The notes beneath the pieces are model-generated. The model made no database searches, was not told the DNA's origin, and saw only the letters and a list, made by a program, of their open reading frames with translations. A stretch of 64,000 bases of DNA from Kluyvera sp040932435 (GTDB taxonomy: Bacteria > Pseudomonadota > Gammaproteobacteria > Enterobacterales > Enterobacteriaceae): assembly GCF_040932435.1 (NCBI RefSeq), contig NZ_JBFQGA010000003.1, forward strand, positions 1-64,000. The letters are read 5' to 3'. Each line of letters starts with the position of its first letter. Position 1 is the first letter of the stretch. The translations under genes were made by a program, and so were the position numbers. Shown here piece after piece: positions 33,852 through 42,935 of the stretch.

Positions 33852-36800
33852 TTATTCGACCGATTGTGGGCGCGTTGGTCCAGACGTTGCGGTATGCGTT
33901 GCGCTATGACCACCTGCGGAGCCTTTTCCTTCGAAGCCGAAGGATGGGCGAACCCAATCGCTGTTACGCGGTGCTTCAGCAACATAGTCTGGCGCTGGTG
34001 CACGCGTCATTGGCGCAGTGGCGTGGTGAGCGGCAACGGTTTCCGCGACAGGTGCATCAACAACCGGTTTCGCTGCCACAGGCTCTGCCACCACTGGCGC
34101 TTCAACCACCGGTTTTTCAGCTTCTGGCGCTGGTGCAACAGGAGCTTCAACCACAGGCGCGGCCTCAACGGCAGCTTCAACAGCAACCGGTGCTTCGACG
34201 TCGACTTCCTCAGCCTTCACCTCAGCGTCAGCAGACTCAGCGGTAGGCTGCTCTTGCGCTTCAACAACTACAGGCGCTTGCGCGACAACCGGAGCTGGTG
34301 CTTCTTCCTGTACTGGCGTCGTCTCTTCCGCGGTTGCAGTGACAGCATCTGCTGACTGAACCGGTGCTTCAACAGCGACTGGCTCGGCGACAGCAACCGG
34401 TGCAACGATTTGCTCTACGCTTTCAATCACGTCTGGCTGCTCAATCAGTTCCTGCTCAACCGGTGCGTCTACGACAGTTTGGTCCTGTACCGGTGTCACT
34501 GGGTAGCGGATCCACACTTTACCGGAAGCCATTTCAGGCGATGCACAGGCTACGGCCAGCGGCATTGGTGATTGCGTTGGGTAACGCTCATCACGATAAC
34601 GACGGCGACGCTGACCGCTTACGCGCAGGTGGCGAGGGGAGCGGCGTGAACGACGTGGCATACCGTTGTTATCACGGGCTTCACCGTTGTCATCCTGTTC
34701 AGCTTGCGCTGGAGCTGGAGCTGGAGCATCAACCACGGCCGGCAGGTCAACTTTCGCCAGTGCAGTGCGCGGTGCTTCCTGTTGCGGTTCATCGGCAACG
34801 AACTCACGAGCGGCAGTCTGCTCTGGGGTTTCGATACGGACTTTCTGCGACAGTTGACGCGGCTTGCGACGCGGCATGTTCTGTACGCGATCTTCCGGTG
34901 CGGCTTCCTGGGCAGCAGCTGCAACAACAACTTCTTCGCTGTTCTGCGCTTTAACTTCCTGCTGCGAGTGACGCTTGTCGTCATTACGGCGACGGCTACG
35001 CTCGCGGCGTGGTTGTTCGTCACGGGATTTCGCTTTTTCGCTATCATCCACTACGGCAGCGGCTTGCTGGCGATTTTCACGCACTTCGCTTGACTGCTGT
35101 GGTTTCTCACGGCGGTTACGGCGGTTATCCTCGCGACCTTCACGGCCTTCGCGTGGCTCACGGCCTTCAGCATTCTCGTTACGGTCGTTACGATCATTAC
35201 GGTCGTTACGACGGTCGCTGCGGTCATTACGATCGCGACGATTGTTCTGACGTGGCTTACGGCGTTCCTGCTGACGTTCAGGCTTCGCTTGCTGCTGTTT
35301 TTCAGGCTGGGCCTCAACGGTTTCTTCCGGAGAACCGGCAAACAGGTTTTTCAGCGCAGCAAAGAAGCGGCTTACAAGGCCCGGTGCTGCAGCGGTAGCA
35401 ACGGCAGGGGCTTTTGTTTTAGTCGCAGGGGCGACAGAGCTGACGGCCGCCGGTTCTGGCGGAACTTCCGGCATGACGAAGGTTGCCAATGCAGGTTGCT
35501 CAGGCATTTTGCGCTCGGCAACTTCTTCATCGACCGGCAGCGCCATTTCTTCTTCGTGCAGCTTCGGCAGCAGATAGCTCAGCGTGGTGGTCTCTTCGCC
35601 TTTACGCACGCGCAGTACGGAGTAGTGCGGCGTTTCCATCTGGTCGTTTGGCACGATAATGCAGCGCACGTCGGTCTGACGAGCTTCAATCGCCGTTACC
35701 GCCGCACGTTTTTCGTTCAGCAGGTAGGAGGCAATTGGCACAGGGACAATTGCATGAACCTCTTTGGTGTTCTCTTTCAGCGCTTCTTCTTCAATCAGAC
35801 GCAGAATAGACAGCGACAGCGATTCGTTATCACGCACGGTGCCGGTGCCGGAACAGCGCGGGCAGACATGGTGGCTGGATTCACCAAGCGATGGGCTCAG
35901 ACGCTGACGAGACATCTCCAGCAGACCAAATCGAGAGATGTGGCTAATCTGGATACGTGCACGATCTTGACGCACCGCTTCACGCAGACGGTTTTCTACC
36001 GCGCGCTGGTGGCGAACCGGTGTCATGTCGATGAAGTCGATAACAATCAGGCCACCGAGGTCACGCAGACGCAGCTGACGGGCGATTTCATCGGCCGCTT
36101 CAAGGTTGGTGTTGAACGCAGTCTCTTCGATATCACCGCCGCGAGTTGCGCGCGCGGAGTTAATATCGATAGCGGTCAGCGCTTCAGTGCTATCGATAAC
36201 GATAGAGCCGCCTGACGGCAGACGCACTTCACGCTGGAAAGCGGATTCAATCTGCGATTCAATTTGGTAGTGGCTGAACAGCGGGATTTCACCGGTGTAC
36301 AGTTTGATTTTGCTGCTGAAATCCGGACGACCCAGCGCAGAAATGTGCTGACGCGCCATCTCCATGACTTTCGGGTTGTCGATAAGGATTTCGCCAATAT
36401 CTTGGCGCAGGTAGTCGCGGAAGGCGCGAACGATAACGTTGCTTTCCTGGTGAATCAGGAACGGAGCAGGGCGGCTTTCGGCAGCTTTCTGGATAGCTTC
36501 CCAGTGCTTCATGCGGAAACTTAAATCCCACTGTAGCGCTTCGGCGGATTTACCCACGCCAGCGGTACGTACGATTAAGCCCATGCCGTCTGGCAGTTCA
36601 AGGCTTGCCAGCGCTTCTTTCAGTTCGGTGCGGTCATCACCTTCGATGCGACGAGAAATACCGCCGGCACGTGGGTTGTTTGGCATCAGCACCAAGTAAC
36701 TGCCTGCCAGGCTGATAAAGGTAGTCAGTGCAGCACCTTTGTTGCCGCGCTCTTCTTTATCAATCTGAACGATGACTTCCTGACCTTCACGCAGAACGTC

Positions 36801-37073
36801 TTTGATGTTTGGACGACCGTGTGAGTTGTAATTCGCTGGGAAGTATTCGCGAGCAATTTCTTTGAGGGGGAGGAAACCATGACGCTCGGCGCCGTAATCA
36901 ACAAACGCGGCTTCGAGACTTGGTTCGATACGGGTAATTTTGCCTTTGTAGATGTTCGCTTTTTTCTGTTCGTGTCCTGGGCTTTCAATATCCAGATCGT
37001 ACAGACGCTGCCCATCCACGAGAGCGACACGCAACTCTTCTTGCTGAGTTGCGTTGATTAACATTCTTTTCAT
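33852..37073 (-). CDS. rne: Ribonuclease E
   Basis: 1073 residues (E. coli 1061). Essential endonuclease and scaffold of the RNA degradosome at the inner membrane. The N-terminal catalytic half is nearly identical to E. coli: S1 domain around residues 35-125, 5' sensor, DNase I-like region with the catalytic Asp in TAIDINSAR and IVIDFIDMT, and the zinc link CPRCSGTG. The C-terminal half is disordered: the membrane-binding amphipathic helix (LVSRFFAALKNLFAG), arginine-rich RNA-binding regions (RRDRNDRSDRRNDRNDRND), and a very long Ala/Val/Pro/Glu tract before the PNPase-binding tail. This tract differs most from E. coli. Read from a long leader that allows autoregulation. Confidence 0.97.
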   Translation of the reverse strand: MKRMLINATQQEELRVALVDGQRLYDLDIESPGHEQKKANIYKGKITRIEPSLEAAFVDYGAERHGFLPLKEIAREYFPANYNSHGRPNIKDVLREGQEVIVQIDKEERGNKGAALTTFISLAGSYLVLMPNNPRAGGISRRIEGDDRTELKEALASLELPDGMGLIVRTAGVGKSAEALQWDLSFRMKHWEAIQKAAESRPAPFLIHQESNVIVRAFRDYLRQDIGEILIDNPKVMEMARQHISALGRPDFSSKIKLYTGEIPLFSHYQIESQIESAFQREVRLPSGGSIVIDSTEALTAIDINSARATRGGDIEETAFNTNLEAADEIARQLRLRDLGGLIVIDFIDMTPVRHQRAVENRLREAVRQDRARIQISHISRFGLLEMSRQRLSPSLGESSHHVCPRCSGTGTVRDNESLSLSILRLIEEEALKENTKEVHAIVPVPIASYLLNEKRAAVTAIEARQTDVRCIIVPNDQMETPHYSVLRVRKGEETTTLSYLLPKLHEEEMALPVDEEVAERKMPEQPALATFVMPEVPPEPAAVSSVAPATKTKAPAVATAAAPGLVSRFFAALKNLFAGSPEETVEAQPEKQQQAKPERQQERRKPRQNNRRDRNDRSDRRNDRNDRNDRNENAEGREPREGREGREDNRRNRREKPQQSSEVRENRQQAAAVVDDSEKAKSRDEQPRRERSRRRNDDKRHSQQEVKAQNSEEVVVAAAAQEAAPEDRVQNMPRRKPRQLSQKVRIETPEQTAAREFVADEPQQEAPRTALAKVDLPAVVDAPAPAPAQAEQDDNGEARDNNGMPRRSRRSPRHLRVSGQRRRRYRDERYPTQSPMPLAVACASPEMASGKVWIRYPVTPVQDQTVVDAPVEQELIEQPDVIESVEQIVAPVAVAEPVAVEAPVQSADAVTATAEETTPVQEEAPAPVVAQAPVVVEAQEQPTAESADAEVKAEEVDVEAPVAVEAAVEAAPVVEAPVAPAPEAEKPVVEAPVVAEPVAAKPVVDAPVAETVAAHHATAPMTRAPAPDYVAEAPRNSDWVRPSFGFEGKGSAGGHSATHTATSGPTRPQSVE

Positions 37074-37430
37074 CGTAACTTACTCATTATTCTTACATTG
37101 ACGACTAAGCTGCGAGCAGAGTATTGCCTTTCCGGGGTAAACCGATGGCCTCGTGACTATTCACGTCGCCAACCTCACGGTTGTCGCTCGTTTAAGAGGC
37201 GCAGAGTGTCGGTAGCCTGTGTTTCAAACGGAACCACAGCGCAATTATTTGGGGAACAACCTGGGATAACTCTCCAGAGAAGATTCCATTTATACTCGTC
37301 ATCTTTTAGAGGGTAGAGGTCTTAGCATCTTACTGACGTAAGTACGGGTGTTTCCCGTTACGCTTTCTGTCTATCATCTAAAATTCGTACAGTATATGTA
37401 CCGGTAAGGACTGCAACCCGCAGCCCGCTA
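37074..37430 (-). ncRNA. rne 5' untranslated leader (autoregulatory element)
   Basis: About 360 bases without a gene upstream of rne, the same length as the E. coli rne leader, which RNase E cleaves to lower its own mRNA. Stem-forming GC segments lie around 37120-37200. The exact transcription start cannot be placed by eye. The remaining 37431-37750 holds the rne and rluC promoters, and I see no gene there. Confidence 0.6.
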
Positions 37431-37750
37431 ACTGTTTGAAAGATCAATACGTCTTACGCCATTGCTGCGTGGATGATCAAGCAAACAAAATTGGTCTTTC
37501 CGTAAATATCCTTGTTATTTCAGGTTCAACACGGAAAACAGCTTCATTATTCCTTGCTAACCTGCTTATAGCAAGATGACTTTCACCTTTTATCACCCGG
37601 TTACTCACAGTTTCTTCACCAGTCCATTGAGATTGTTCTAATAACAAACAATTCACGGTGGGAAGCACCATAGAGAAAACAGGTCATGCTAAATATAAGC
37701 ATATAAAAATGAGTGGCGCTATTGAGCGGGGGTATTTAGAATCGCGCACC

Positions 37751-38704
37751 ATGAAAACTGAGACTCCAACCGTAAAAATGATTGCCATTAGCGCTGATGA
37801 AGCCGGGCAACGAATTGATAACTTTTTGCGCACCCAGCTTAAGGGCGTGCCGAAGAGTATGATTTACCGCATCCTGCGCAAAGGCGAAGTGCGGGTGAAC
37901 AAGAAACGCGTCAAGCCAGAATACAAGCTGGAAGATGGCGATATCGTTCGTGTTCCACCGGTGCGCGTTGCTGAACGTGAAGAAGATGCGGTTTCTCCGC
38001 ATCTGCAAAAAGTCGCGGCGCTCAGCGAGGTTATTCTCTATGAAGATGACCATATCCTCGTGCTCAATAAACCCTCGGGCACCGCGGTTCACGGTGGCAG
38101 CGGATTAAGCTTCGGTGTTATTGAAGGGCTGCGAGCGCTGCGTCCGGAAGCCCGCTTCTTGGAACTGGTTCATCGTCTTGACCGCGACACCTCCGGCGTT
38201 CTGCTGGTGGCGAAGAAGCGCTCTGCGCTGCGTTCGCTGCATGAGCAGTTGCGTGAAAAGGGGATGCAGAAAGATTATCTGGCGTTGGTTCGCGGACAGT
38301 GGCAGTCGCATGTTAAGAGCGTGCAGGCACCGCTGTTGAAAAATATACTGCAGAGCGGCGAACGTATTGTCCGCGTTAGTCAGGAAGGCAAGCCGTCGGA
38401 AACCCGCTTTAAAGTGGAAGAGCGCTACACCCACGCCACGCTGGTGCGCTGCAGCCCGGTAACCGGACGTACGCACCAGATTCGTGTGCATACGCTGCAT
38501 GCTGGGCATCCTATCGCTTTTGACGATCGTTACGGCGACCGCGAATTTGATAAGCAACTGGCGGGAACCGGGCTTAATCGTCTGTTCCTGCATGCCGCAG
38601 CGCTGAAATTCACGCATCCGGGAACTGGTGAAGTGATGCGCGTTGAAGCGCCGATGGATAACGTGCTTAAGCGTTGCCTTCAGGTGTTGCGTAACCAGAA
38701 GTAA
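37751..38704 (+). CDS. rluC: 23S rRNA pseudouridine synthase RluC
   Basis: 317 residues (E. coli 319). Makes pseudouridines at 23S rRNA positions 955, 2504 and 2580. N-terminal S4 domain (QRIDNFLRTQLKGVPKSMIY; KGEVRVNKKR), then the catalytic domain with Asp in LVHRLDRDTSGVLLVAKK and the GRTHQIRVH motif. The start MKTETPTVK agrees with E. coli; the frame is open 31 codons upstream without a match. Two residues are missing before GTGLNRLFLH compared with E. coli. Confidence 0.95.
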   Translation: MKTETPTVKMIAISADEAGQRIDNFLRTQLKGVPKSMIYRILRKGEVRVNKKRVKPEYKLEDGDIVRVPPVRVAEREEDAVSPHLQKVAALSEVILYEDDHILVLNKPSGTAVHGGSGLSFGVIEGLRALRPEARFLELVHRLDRDTSGVLLVAKKRSALRSLHEQLREKGMQKDYLALVRGQWQSHVKSVQAPLLKNILQSGERIVRVSQEGKPSETRFKVEERYTHATLVRCSPVTGRTHQIRVHTLHAGHPIAFDDRYGDREFDKQLAGTGLNRLFLHAAALKFTHPGTGEVMRVEAPMDNVLKRCLQVLRNQK

Positions 38705-38710
38705 ATGCGA

Positions 38711-38736
38711 AACGGGCCAGATGGCCCGTTTTTTTA
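38711..38736 (+). terminator. Rho-independent terminator after rluC
   Basis: Stem AACGGGCC / GGCCCGTT with loop AGAT, then a T run. Its end touches the 3' end of the convergent MFS gene. Confidence 0.88.
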
Positions 38737-39978
38737 CGCCATTTCGCGCAGCCGAACGGCTACGCTTTTCTCTTTGATGGGCAGATTGACCAGCGCGGCC
38801 AGCAGGGCCAACGCAATATCGACATACCACACCCACGTTAAATTCCCTTCGTACTGCATCGCGACACCGCCGAGCCAGGCCCCGAAAAAGGCGCCAATTT
38901 GGTGGGTAAACAGCGTAAAACCAAACAGCGTCGCCAGATAGCGGGTGCCAAATAACTTACCGATAATCCCGGCGGTGGGCGGCACCGTGGCAAGCCAGGT
39001 AAAACCAATGGCGCAGGCGAAAATGTAGAACGCCGTTTCTGACTTTGATGATAGTAGGAACAGAGCAATCATCACCGCGCGTGAGGCATAAAGCACCGCC
39101 AGAATGTATTTCATGGGGTAACGTTTACCGAGGAAGCCCGCCGCGATACTGCCCGCAATATTGCAAAGCCCGATTAGCGACAGGCTAATGGCGGGAACGG
39201 TGGCATCGTGGCCGCACAGTGCGGCTTCTGTTGGTAGATGGGTGGTTAGAAACGCCACGTGAAAACCACAGGTCAGAAAACCTGCGTGCAGCAAGAGGTA
39301 GTTCGGATTACGAAAGGCCAAGGCTATCTGCTGTTTTAGCCCGCTTTCCGTGGCGGTGCTGGCGGCGGTGGGGGCGTCAGCCATTAGAGCCTGGCGTTTA
39401 TCGTCCCGGCACAACAACCATGATGGAAATATCGTCGCCAGCGCCGCTATAGCAAGAAAACCCAGACCTGAAGCCATCCCGCGTAGGCTAATGATGACCT
39501 GCACCAATGGGGCGAAGAGAAACTGGCCAACCGAGCCTCCAGCGTTGATGATGCCGCTCGCCATAGATCCTTTGTCGGGCGGCATACGGCTAGCAACCAC
39601 ACCAATCAATACCGAAAAGCTGCCGGCCGCTGCGCCTGCTGGGCTTAGCAGCCCCTGAGCAAGGGTTAAAGGTAAAAACGACGAGGCCCACAACGTCCCG
39701 AGCTGGCCGAGCGCAATCAACAGCGCGCCTATCACGAGGACGCTGAACGCGCTGCGTTTATCTGCCCACGCGCCAAACAGCGGCTGGAATGCGCCCCACA
39801 TCAGTTGGCCAATAGCTAGCGCCATACTGATTTCGGCAATGGTCATGGTGGTTTCCATCACGATGGGGTGGATAAATAGCCCGACGGTTTGACGGATACC
39901 CATGGTGATCATCAAGATCACGCTGGCGAGTGTAATAGGGAGCCATAGGGAAGAAGAGGATTGCGATGAGGCGCTCAC
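38734..39978 (-). CDS. MFS transporter, accessory
   Basis: 414 residues, 12 predicted helices, of the monocarboxylate/oxalate-formate antiporter-like branch. Features: MGIRQTVGLFIHPIVMETT in helix 1, FGAWADKRSAF in loop 2-3, and GSMASGIINAGGSVGQFLF in helix 5. Substrate unknown; the branch often moves small organic acids or sugars acids. In E. coli rluC and yceF are neighbours, so this gene and the hydrolase behind it are inserted. It lies 105 bases from the hydrolase on the same strand with a strong hairpin between them, so they need not be one transcript. Confidence 0.88.
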   Translation of the reverse strand: MSASSQSSSSLWLPITLASVILMITMGIRQTVGLFIHPIVMETTMTIAEISMALAIGQLMWGAFQPLFGAWADKRSAFSVLVIGALLIALGQLGTLWASSFLPLTLAQGLLSPAGAAAGSFSVLIGVVASRMPPDKGSMASGIINAGGSVGQFLFAPLVQVIISLRGMASGLGFLAIAALATIFPSWLLCRDDKRQALMADAPTAASTATESGLKQQIALAFRNPNYLLLHAGFLTCGFHVAFLTTHLPTEAALCGHDATVPAISLSLIGLCNIAGSIAAGFLGKRYPMKYILAVLYASRAVMIALFLLSSKSETAFYIFACAIGFTWLATVPPTAGIIGKLFGTRYLATLFGFTLFTHQIGAFFGAWLGGVAMQYEGNLTWVWYVDIALALLAALVNLPIKEKSVAVRLREMA

Positions 39979-40047
39979 GGAGCTGTCCTGTCGTCATGAT
40001 GATTTGTGACAAGAGAGTAACTAGAGCGACATAAAAAATCTACGTGG

Positions 40048-40074
40048 CTCAGCCCGCAAGGCGCGCGGGCTGAG
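40048..40074 (-). terminator. Hairpin between hydrolase and MFS gene
   Basis: CTCAGCCCGC / GCGGGCTGAG, a 10-bp perfect stem with a 7-base loop. In the hydrolase direction a T run (ATTTTTTATG) starts only after about ten bases, so it may be a weak terminator or an mRNA end stabiliser. Confidence 0.55.
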
Positions 40075-40083
40075 GACACGGGG

Positions 40084-41235
40084 TTAGGGTTTCAACCACT
40101 TGTCCAGCCAAGGGAACACTTCATCCTGCTGTTGGCGGTAAAATACGTGGCCCAGTGCTGGCCAGCTCTTCGTCACCAGCATATTGTCGGCTTTTTGCGA
40201 AGCCCATATCTTGTGTACTTTTACGAAAGCATCATCAACCGCTTTGGCGGGGAAAAGTTTGTCTTGGCCGCCGCTGAAAATCAGCATCGGTTTTGGTGCC
40301 GCCATGCTGGCGATGTCTGGGATGTCCATCTTAGCGGGCATGCCAGGGTGCAGCATGTAATAAGCAGACTGCCCACGCAGCACGTTATTGCCCGGGGTCA
40401 TTAGGCCTTCATAGGTACCAAACCATGAAATCACGGCGGTCGCTGCCACCTTATCGGAGAGCGCGGCTAGCTGCCAGGCCCGGAAGCCGCCCATCGAGAA
40501 ACCGAGAACGCCGATACGTTGACTATCAACGCTTGGCAGTGAGGCGATAAAATCCACGGTACGCATATCTTCATAGGCCACTTCACCTGCAAGCGAGCGT
40601 CCAAGATTGAAATAGTTGCTGGCCAGCGCCTGCTGCTGCTCGTAGACCATTGGCCCGCGTTCACCAAAACCGGGGCTATCGATAACAATGACGGCATAGC
40701 CGCGTTTGGCCAGTTCATCGCCGATAAACCGTCCGCTAAAGAATTTATCCGCCCAGGCTTGTGCACTGGCGAGCTGTTCAGCGTTGCCCCACGGCCGAAT
40801 AAGTTTCTCTTTGCCAATATCAAATTTTGAACCGTGGTCATGGAGTAAGACAATAGCCGGGTGCGGCCCGGATGTTTTTGGCGTCAGCATCAGCGCCGCA
40901 ATGCGATTATCGTCGGTGATATTGAGGGCTAGCTTTTCAGCAATGTAGCTTCCCCGGTCCTCGCTGGCGATTTTCTGCGCGTCGAAGGGGCGAGTGGCGT
41001 TCGGGGTCAGCAGAGCGTGGCGGAAGGTTTGACGAGCATGCTGCAGCCAGTTTTTAAAATCGGGAAAATGACCAGAGAGCCATGAATCCGGATAGTTCAT
41101 CTGGGTTTTCATCTGCTGCCAACTGGCAGGAAGATTGCCTTCTACAATGCCCTGACGCTGCCAGTCATCCGCAGCATAGCTTTGTGCCGCGGTTAACATT
41201 GCCAGCATAAATAATATTTTACTATTGCTACGCAT
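40084..41235 (-). CDS. Exported alpha/beta hydrolase
   Basis: 383 residues from this ATG. A signal peptide of about 21 residues ends AQSYAADD, so the enzyme is periplasmic or secreted. The alpha/beta hydrolase fold shows the oxyanion strand HPAIVLLHDHGSKFD, the nucleophile elbow GFSMGG, the acid in FSGGQDKLFP and the His in WPALGHVFY, so the Ser-Asp-His triad looks complete. It resembles the dienelactone hydrolase/acetyl xylan esterase-like group (Abhydrolase_7). Substrate unknown. ATG at 41235 is preferred over GTG at 41241 because AAGGAG abuts the GTG. Confidence 0.85.
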   Translation of the reverse strand: MRSNSKILFMLAMLTAAQSYAADDWQRQGIVEGNLPASWQQMKTQMNYPDSWLSGHFPDFKNWLQHARQTFRHALLTPNATRPFDAQKIASEDRGSYIAEKLALNITDDNRIAALMLTPKTSGPHPAIVLLHDHGSKFDIGKEKLIRPWGNAEQLASAQAWADKFFSGRFIGDELAKRGYAVIVIDSPGFGERGPMVYEQQQALASNYFNLGRSLAGEVAYEDMRTVDFIASLPSVDSQRIGVLGFSMGGFRAWQLAALSDKVAATAVISWFGTYEGLMTPGNNVLRGQSAYYMLHPGMPAKMDIPDIASMAAPKPMLIFSGGQDKLFPAKAVDDAFVKVHKIWASQKADNMLVTKSWPALGHVFYRQQQDEVFPWLDKWLKP

Positions 41236-41377
41236 CCTCACTCCTTAAATTAAAACATTGTTTCAATCTTTGTTTTGGAGTTTAGCGGTGACGGAAAAAT
41301 AAACTGTGATCGCGGAAGGAATAAGCAATATTGTCACCACCGCATGGCTGAACGTTCAATGCGGTGGCGGAATGAGG

Positions 41378-41962
41378 TTAACCTAATAGCGGGTTAAAAT
41401 TCTCGTGGCGTAGCATTTTGCAGAGCGCAATTAGCGGTAAACCAATCAAGGTATTTGGGTCTCGCCCTTCAAGACGTTCAAACAGTGCAATGCCTAAACC
41501 TTCGCTTTTAAAACTGCCCGCGCAGTTCAAAGGGCTCTCTTTGCGAATGTAAACGTCTATTTCCTGCTCGCTCAGGTGGCGAAAATGGACATCGAAAGGT
41601 TCACATTCTGTTTGCAGTTGACCCGTGCCTGAGTGATAAAGCGCCAGTCCGGTATAAAAAGTCACCACGGTGCCGCTGGCCTTTTTTAACTGCAGGCGGG
41701 CATTTTCTTCCGTGTGCGGTTTGCCGGTTATTTTACCCTCCAGCACGCAGACTTGATCGGAACCGATTATCAGATGGTTTGGATAACGCGCGGCGAGGGC
41801 CTGGGCTTTCGCTTGGGCTAGTCGCAGCACCAGACTACGCGGTGTTTCGCCCGGTAATGCGAGTTCATCTACCTCAGGTGCCGCGCATTCAAACGGCAGC
41901 CCAAGCTTCTCTAAGAGCATTTTGCGGTAGGGTGAGGTGGAGGCAAGAATCAATTCAGGCAT
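41378..41962 (-). CDS. yceF: Maf-like 7-methyl-GTP pyrophosphatase
   Basis: 194 residues, the E. coli length. A house-cleaning nucleotide pyrophosphatase that hydrolyses m7GTP to m7GMP. The N-terminal LILASTSPYRKMLLEKLGLP loop, IIGSDQVCVLEGKITGKP with the catalytic Asp, and the LNCAGSFKSEGLG motif are intact. Divergent from yceD across 142 bases. Confidence 0.95.
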   Translation of the reverse strand: MPELILASTSPYRKMLLEKLGLPFECAAPEVDELALPGETPRSLVLRLAQAKAQALAARYPNHLIIGSDQVCVLEGKITGKPHTEENARLQLKKASGTVVTFYTGLALYHSGTGQLQTECEPFDVHFRHLSEQEIDVYIRKESPLNCAGSFKSEGLGIALFERLEGRDPNTLIGLPLIALCKMLRHENFNPLLG

Positions 41963-42104
41963 AATTTTTCAAATAGAGTGTAGCGAATTAGATTCCGACA
42001 TTTTAAACTATAGGCCGCAATGTGTGCGAATAATTGGCGAAAGGCAACCTGAGGCTGCCTTTTTCTTTGACTCTATGACGCTACAAAGTTAATATGCGCG
42101 CCCT
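41963..42104 (+). ncRNA. sraB: Possible SraB-like small RNA / yceD leader
   Basis: In E. coli the sRNA SraB was mapped between yceF and yceD. The same gap here ends in a terminator-like stem, AAGGCA...TGCCTT followed by TTTTCTTT, at 42041-42066, about 40 bases ahead of yceD. I can see the hairpin and the position, but not sequence identity to SraB, so this is a weak call. Confidence 0.3.
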
Positions 42105-42626
42105 ATGCAAAACGTAAAATTACCCCTGACTCTCGATCCGGTTCGTACGGCTCAAAAACGCCTTGATTACGCAGGTATCTATTCCCGCGATCAGGTGGAG
42201 CGCGTCGCCGCGTCTGTAGTCAGTGTGGACACCGATGTGGAATGCGAGATCTCCTTCGCTATCGATAACCAACGCCTCGCGGTCATTAACGGTGATGCGA
42301 AGGTGACGGTATCGCTGGAATGTCAGCGTTGCGGGAAGTCGTTTACCCATCATGTTCACACAACGTATTGTTTTAGTCCGGTCAAAAATGATGACCAGAT
42401 TGAAGCACTCCCGGAAGCGTATGAGCCGATTCAGGTTAACGAATTCGGTGAAATCGATCTGCAGGCGTTGGTCGAAGATGAAATCATCCTCGCCTTGCCG
42501 GTAGTTCCGGTGCATGATTCTGAACACTGTGAAGTGTCCGAGGCGGACATGGTCTTTGGTGAATTGCCTGAAGAGGCACAGAAGCCAAACCCATTTGCCG
42601 TATTAGCCAGCTTAAAGCAAAAGTAA
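42105..42626 (+). CDS. yceD: YceD, 23S rRNA accumulation protein (DUF177)
   Basis: 173 residues, the E. coli length. DUF177 family, needed for normal 23S rRNA accumulation; a metal-binding CQRCGKSF motif sits in the middle and a second Cys pair region near the end (DSEHCEVSEADMV). It precedes rpmF by 16 bases, with which it is cotranscribed in many bacteria, linking ribosome and lipid synthesis. Confidence 0.94.
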   Translation: MQNVKLPLTLDPVRTAQKRLDYAGIYSRDQVERVAASVVSVDTDVECEISFAIDNQRLAVINGDAKVTVSLECQRCGKSFTHHVHTTYCFSPVKNDDQIEALPEAYEPIQVNEFGEIDLQALVEDEIILALPVVPVHDSEHCEVSEADMVFGELPEEAQKPNPFAVLASLKQK

Positions 42627-42642
42627 TTGAGGAGTAAGGTCC

Positions 42643-42813
42643 ATGGCCGTACAACAGAATAAACCAACCCGTTCCAAACGTGGCATGCGTCGTTCCCATG
42701 ACGCTCTGACCGCAGCAAATCTGTCCGTAGACAAAACCTCCGGTGAGAAGCACCTGCGTCACCACATCACTGCCGACGGTTTCTACCGTGGCCGTAAGGT
42801 TATCGCTAAGTAA
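42643..42813 (+). CDS. rpmF: 50S ribosomal protein bL32
   Basis: 56 codons plus stop, near-identical to E. coli L32: MAVQQNKPTRSKRGMRRSHD at the start and YRGRKVIAK at the end. Located between yceD and plsX as in E. coli. Ribosome site GAGGAGTAAGG. Confidence 0.97.
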   Translation: MAVQQNKPTRSKRGMRRSHDALTAANLSVDKTSGEKHLRHHITADGFYRGRKVIAK

Positions 42814-42935
42814 TCACGCCTTACTCGGGGATTTCTCATCTTTGATGTGAAAGACGAAGAGTACAAGCGTGGTGAAGCTTAGTGAGGATTTCCCCGGGCA
42901 ACTGGGGAAACACCAAACCGAGCGGCGACGATACC

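Noticed and set aside
34364..36215. Several long open frames opposite rne
   Set aside because: They arise from the repetitive GC-rich codons of the RNase E scaffold half and are low complexity.
38105..38836. 243-codon open frame opposite rluC
   Set aside because: Antisense shadow of a conserved gene; His/Arg/Gln-rich with no signal or domain.
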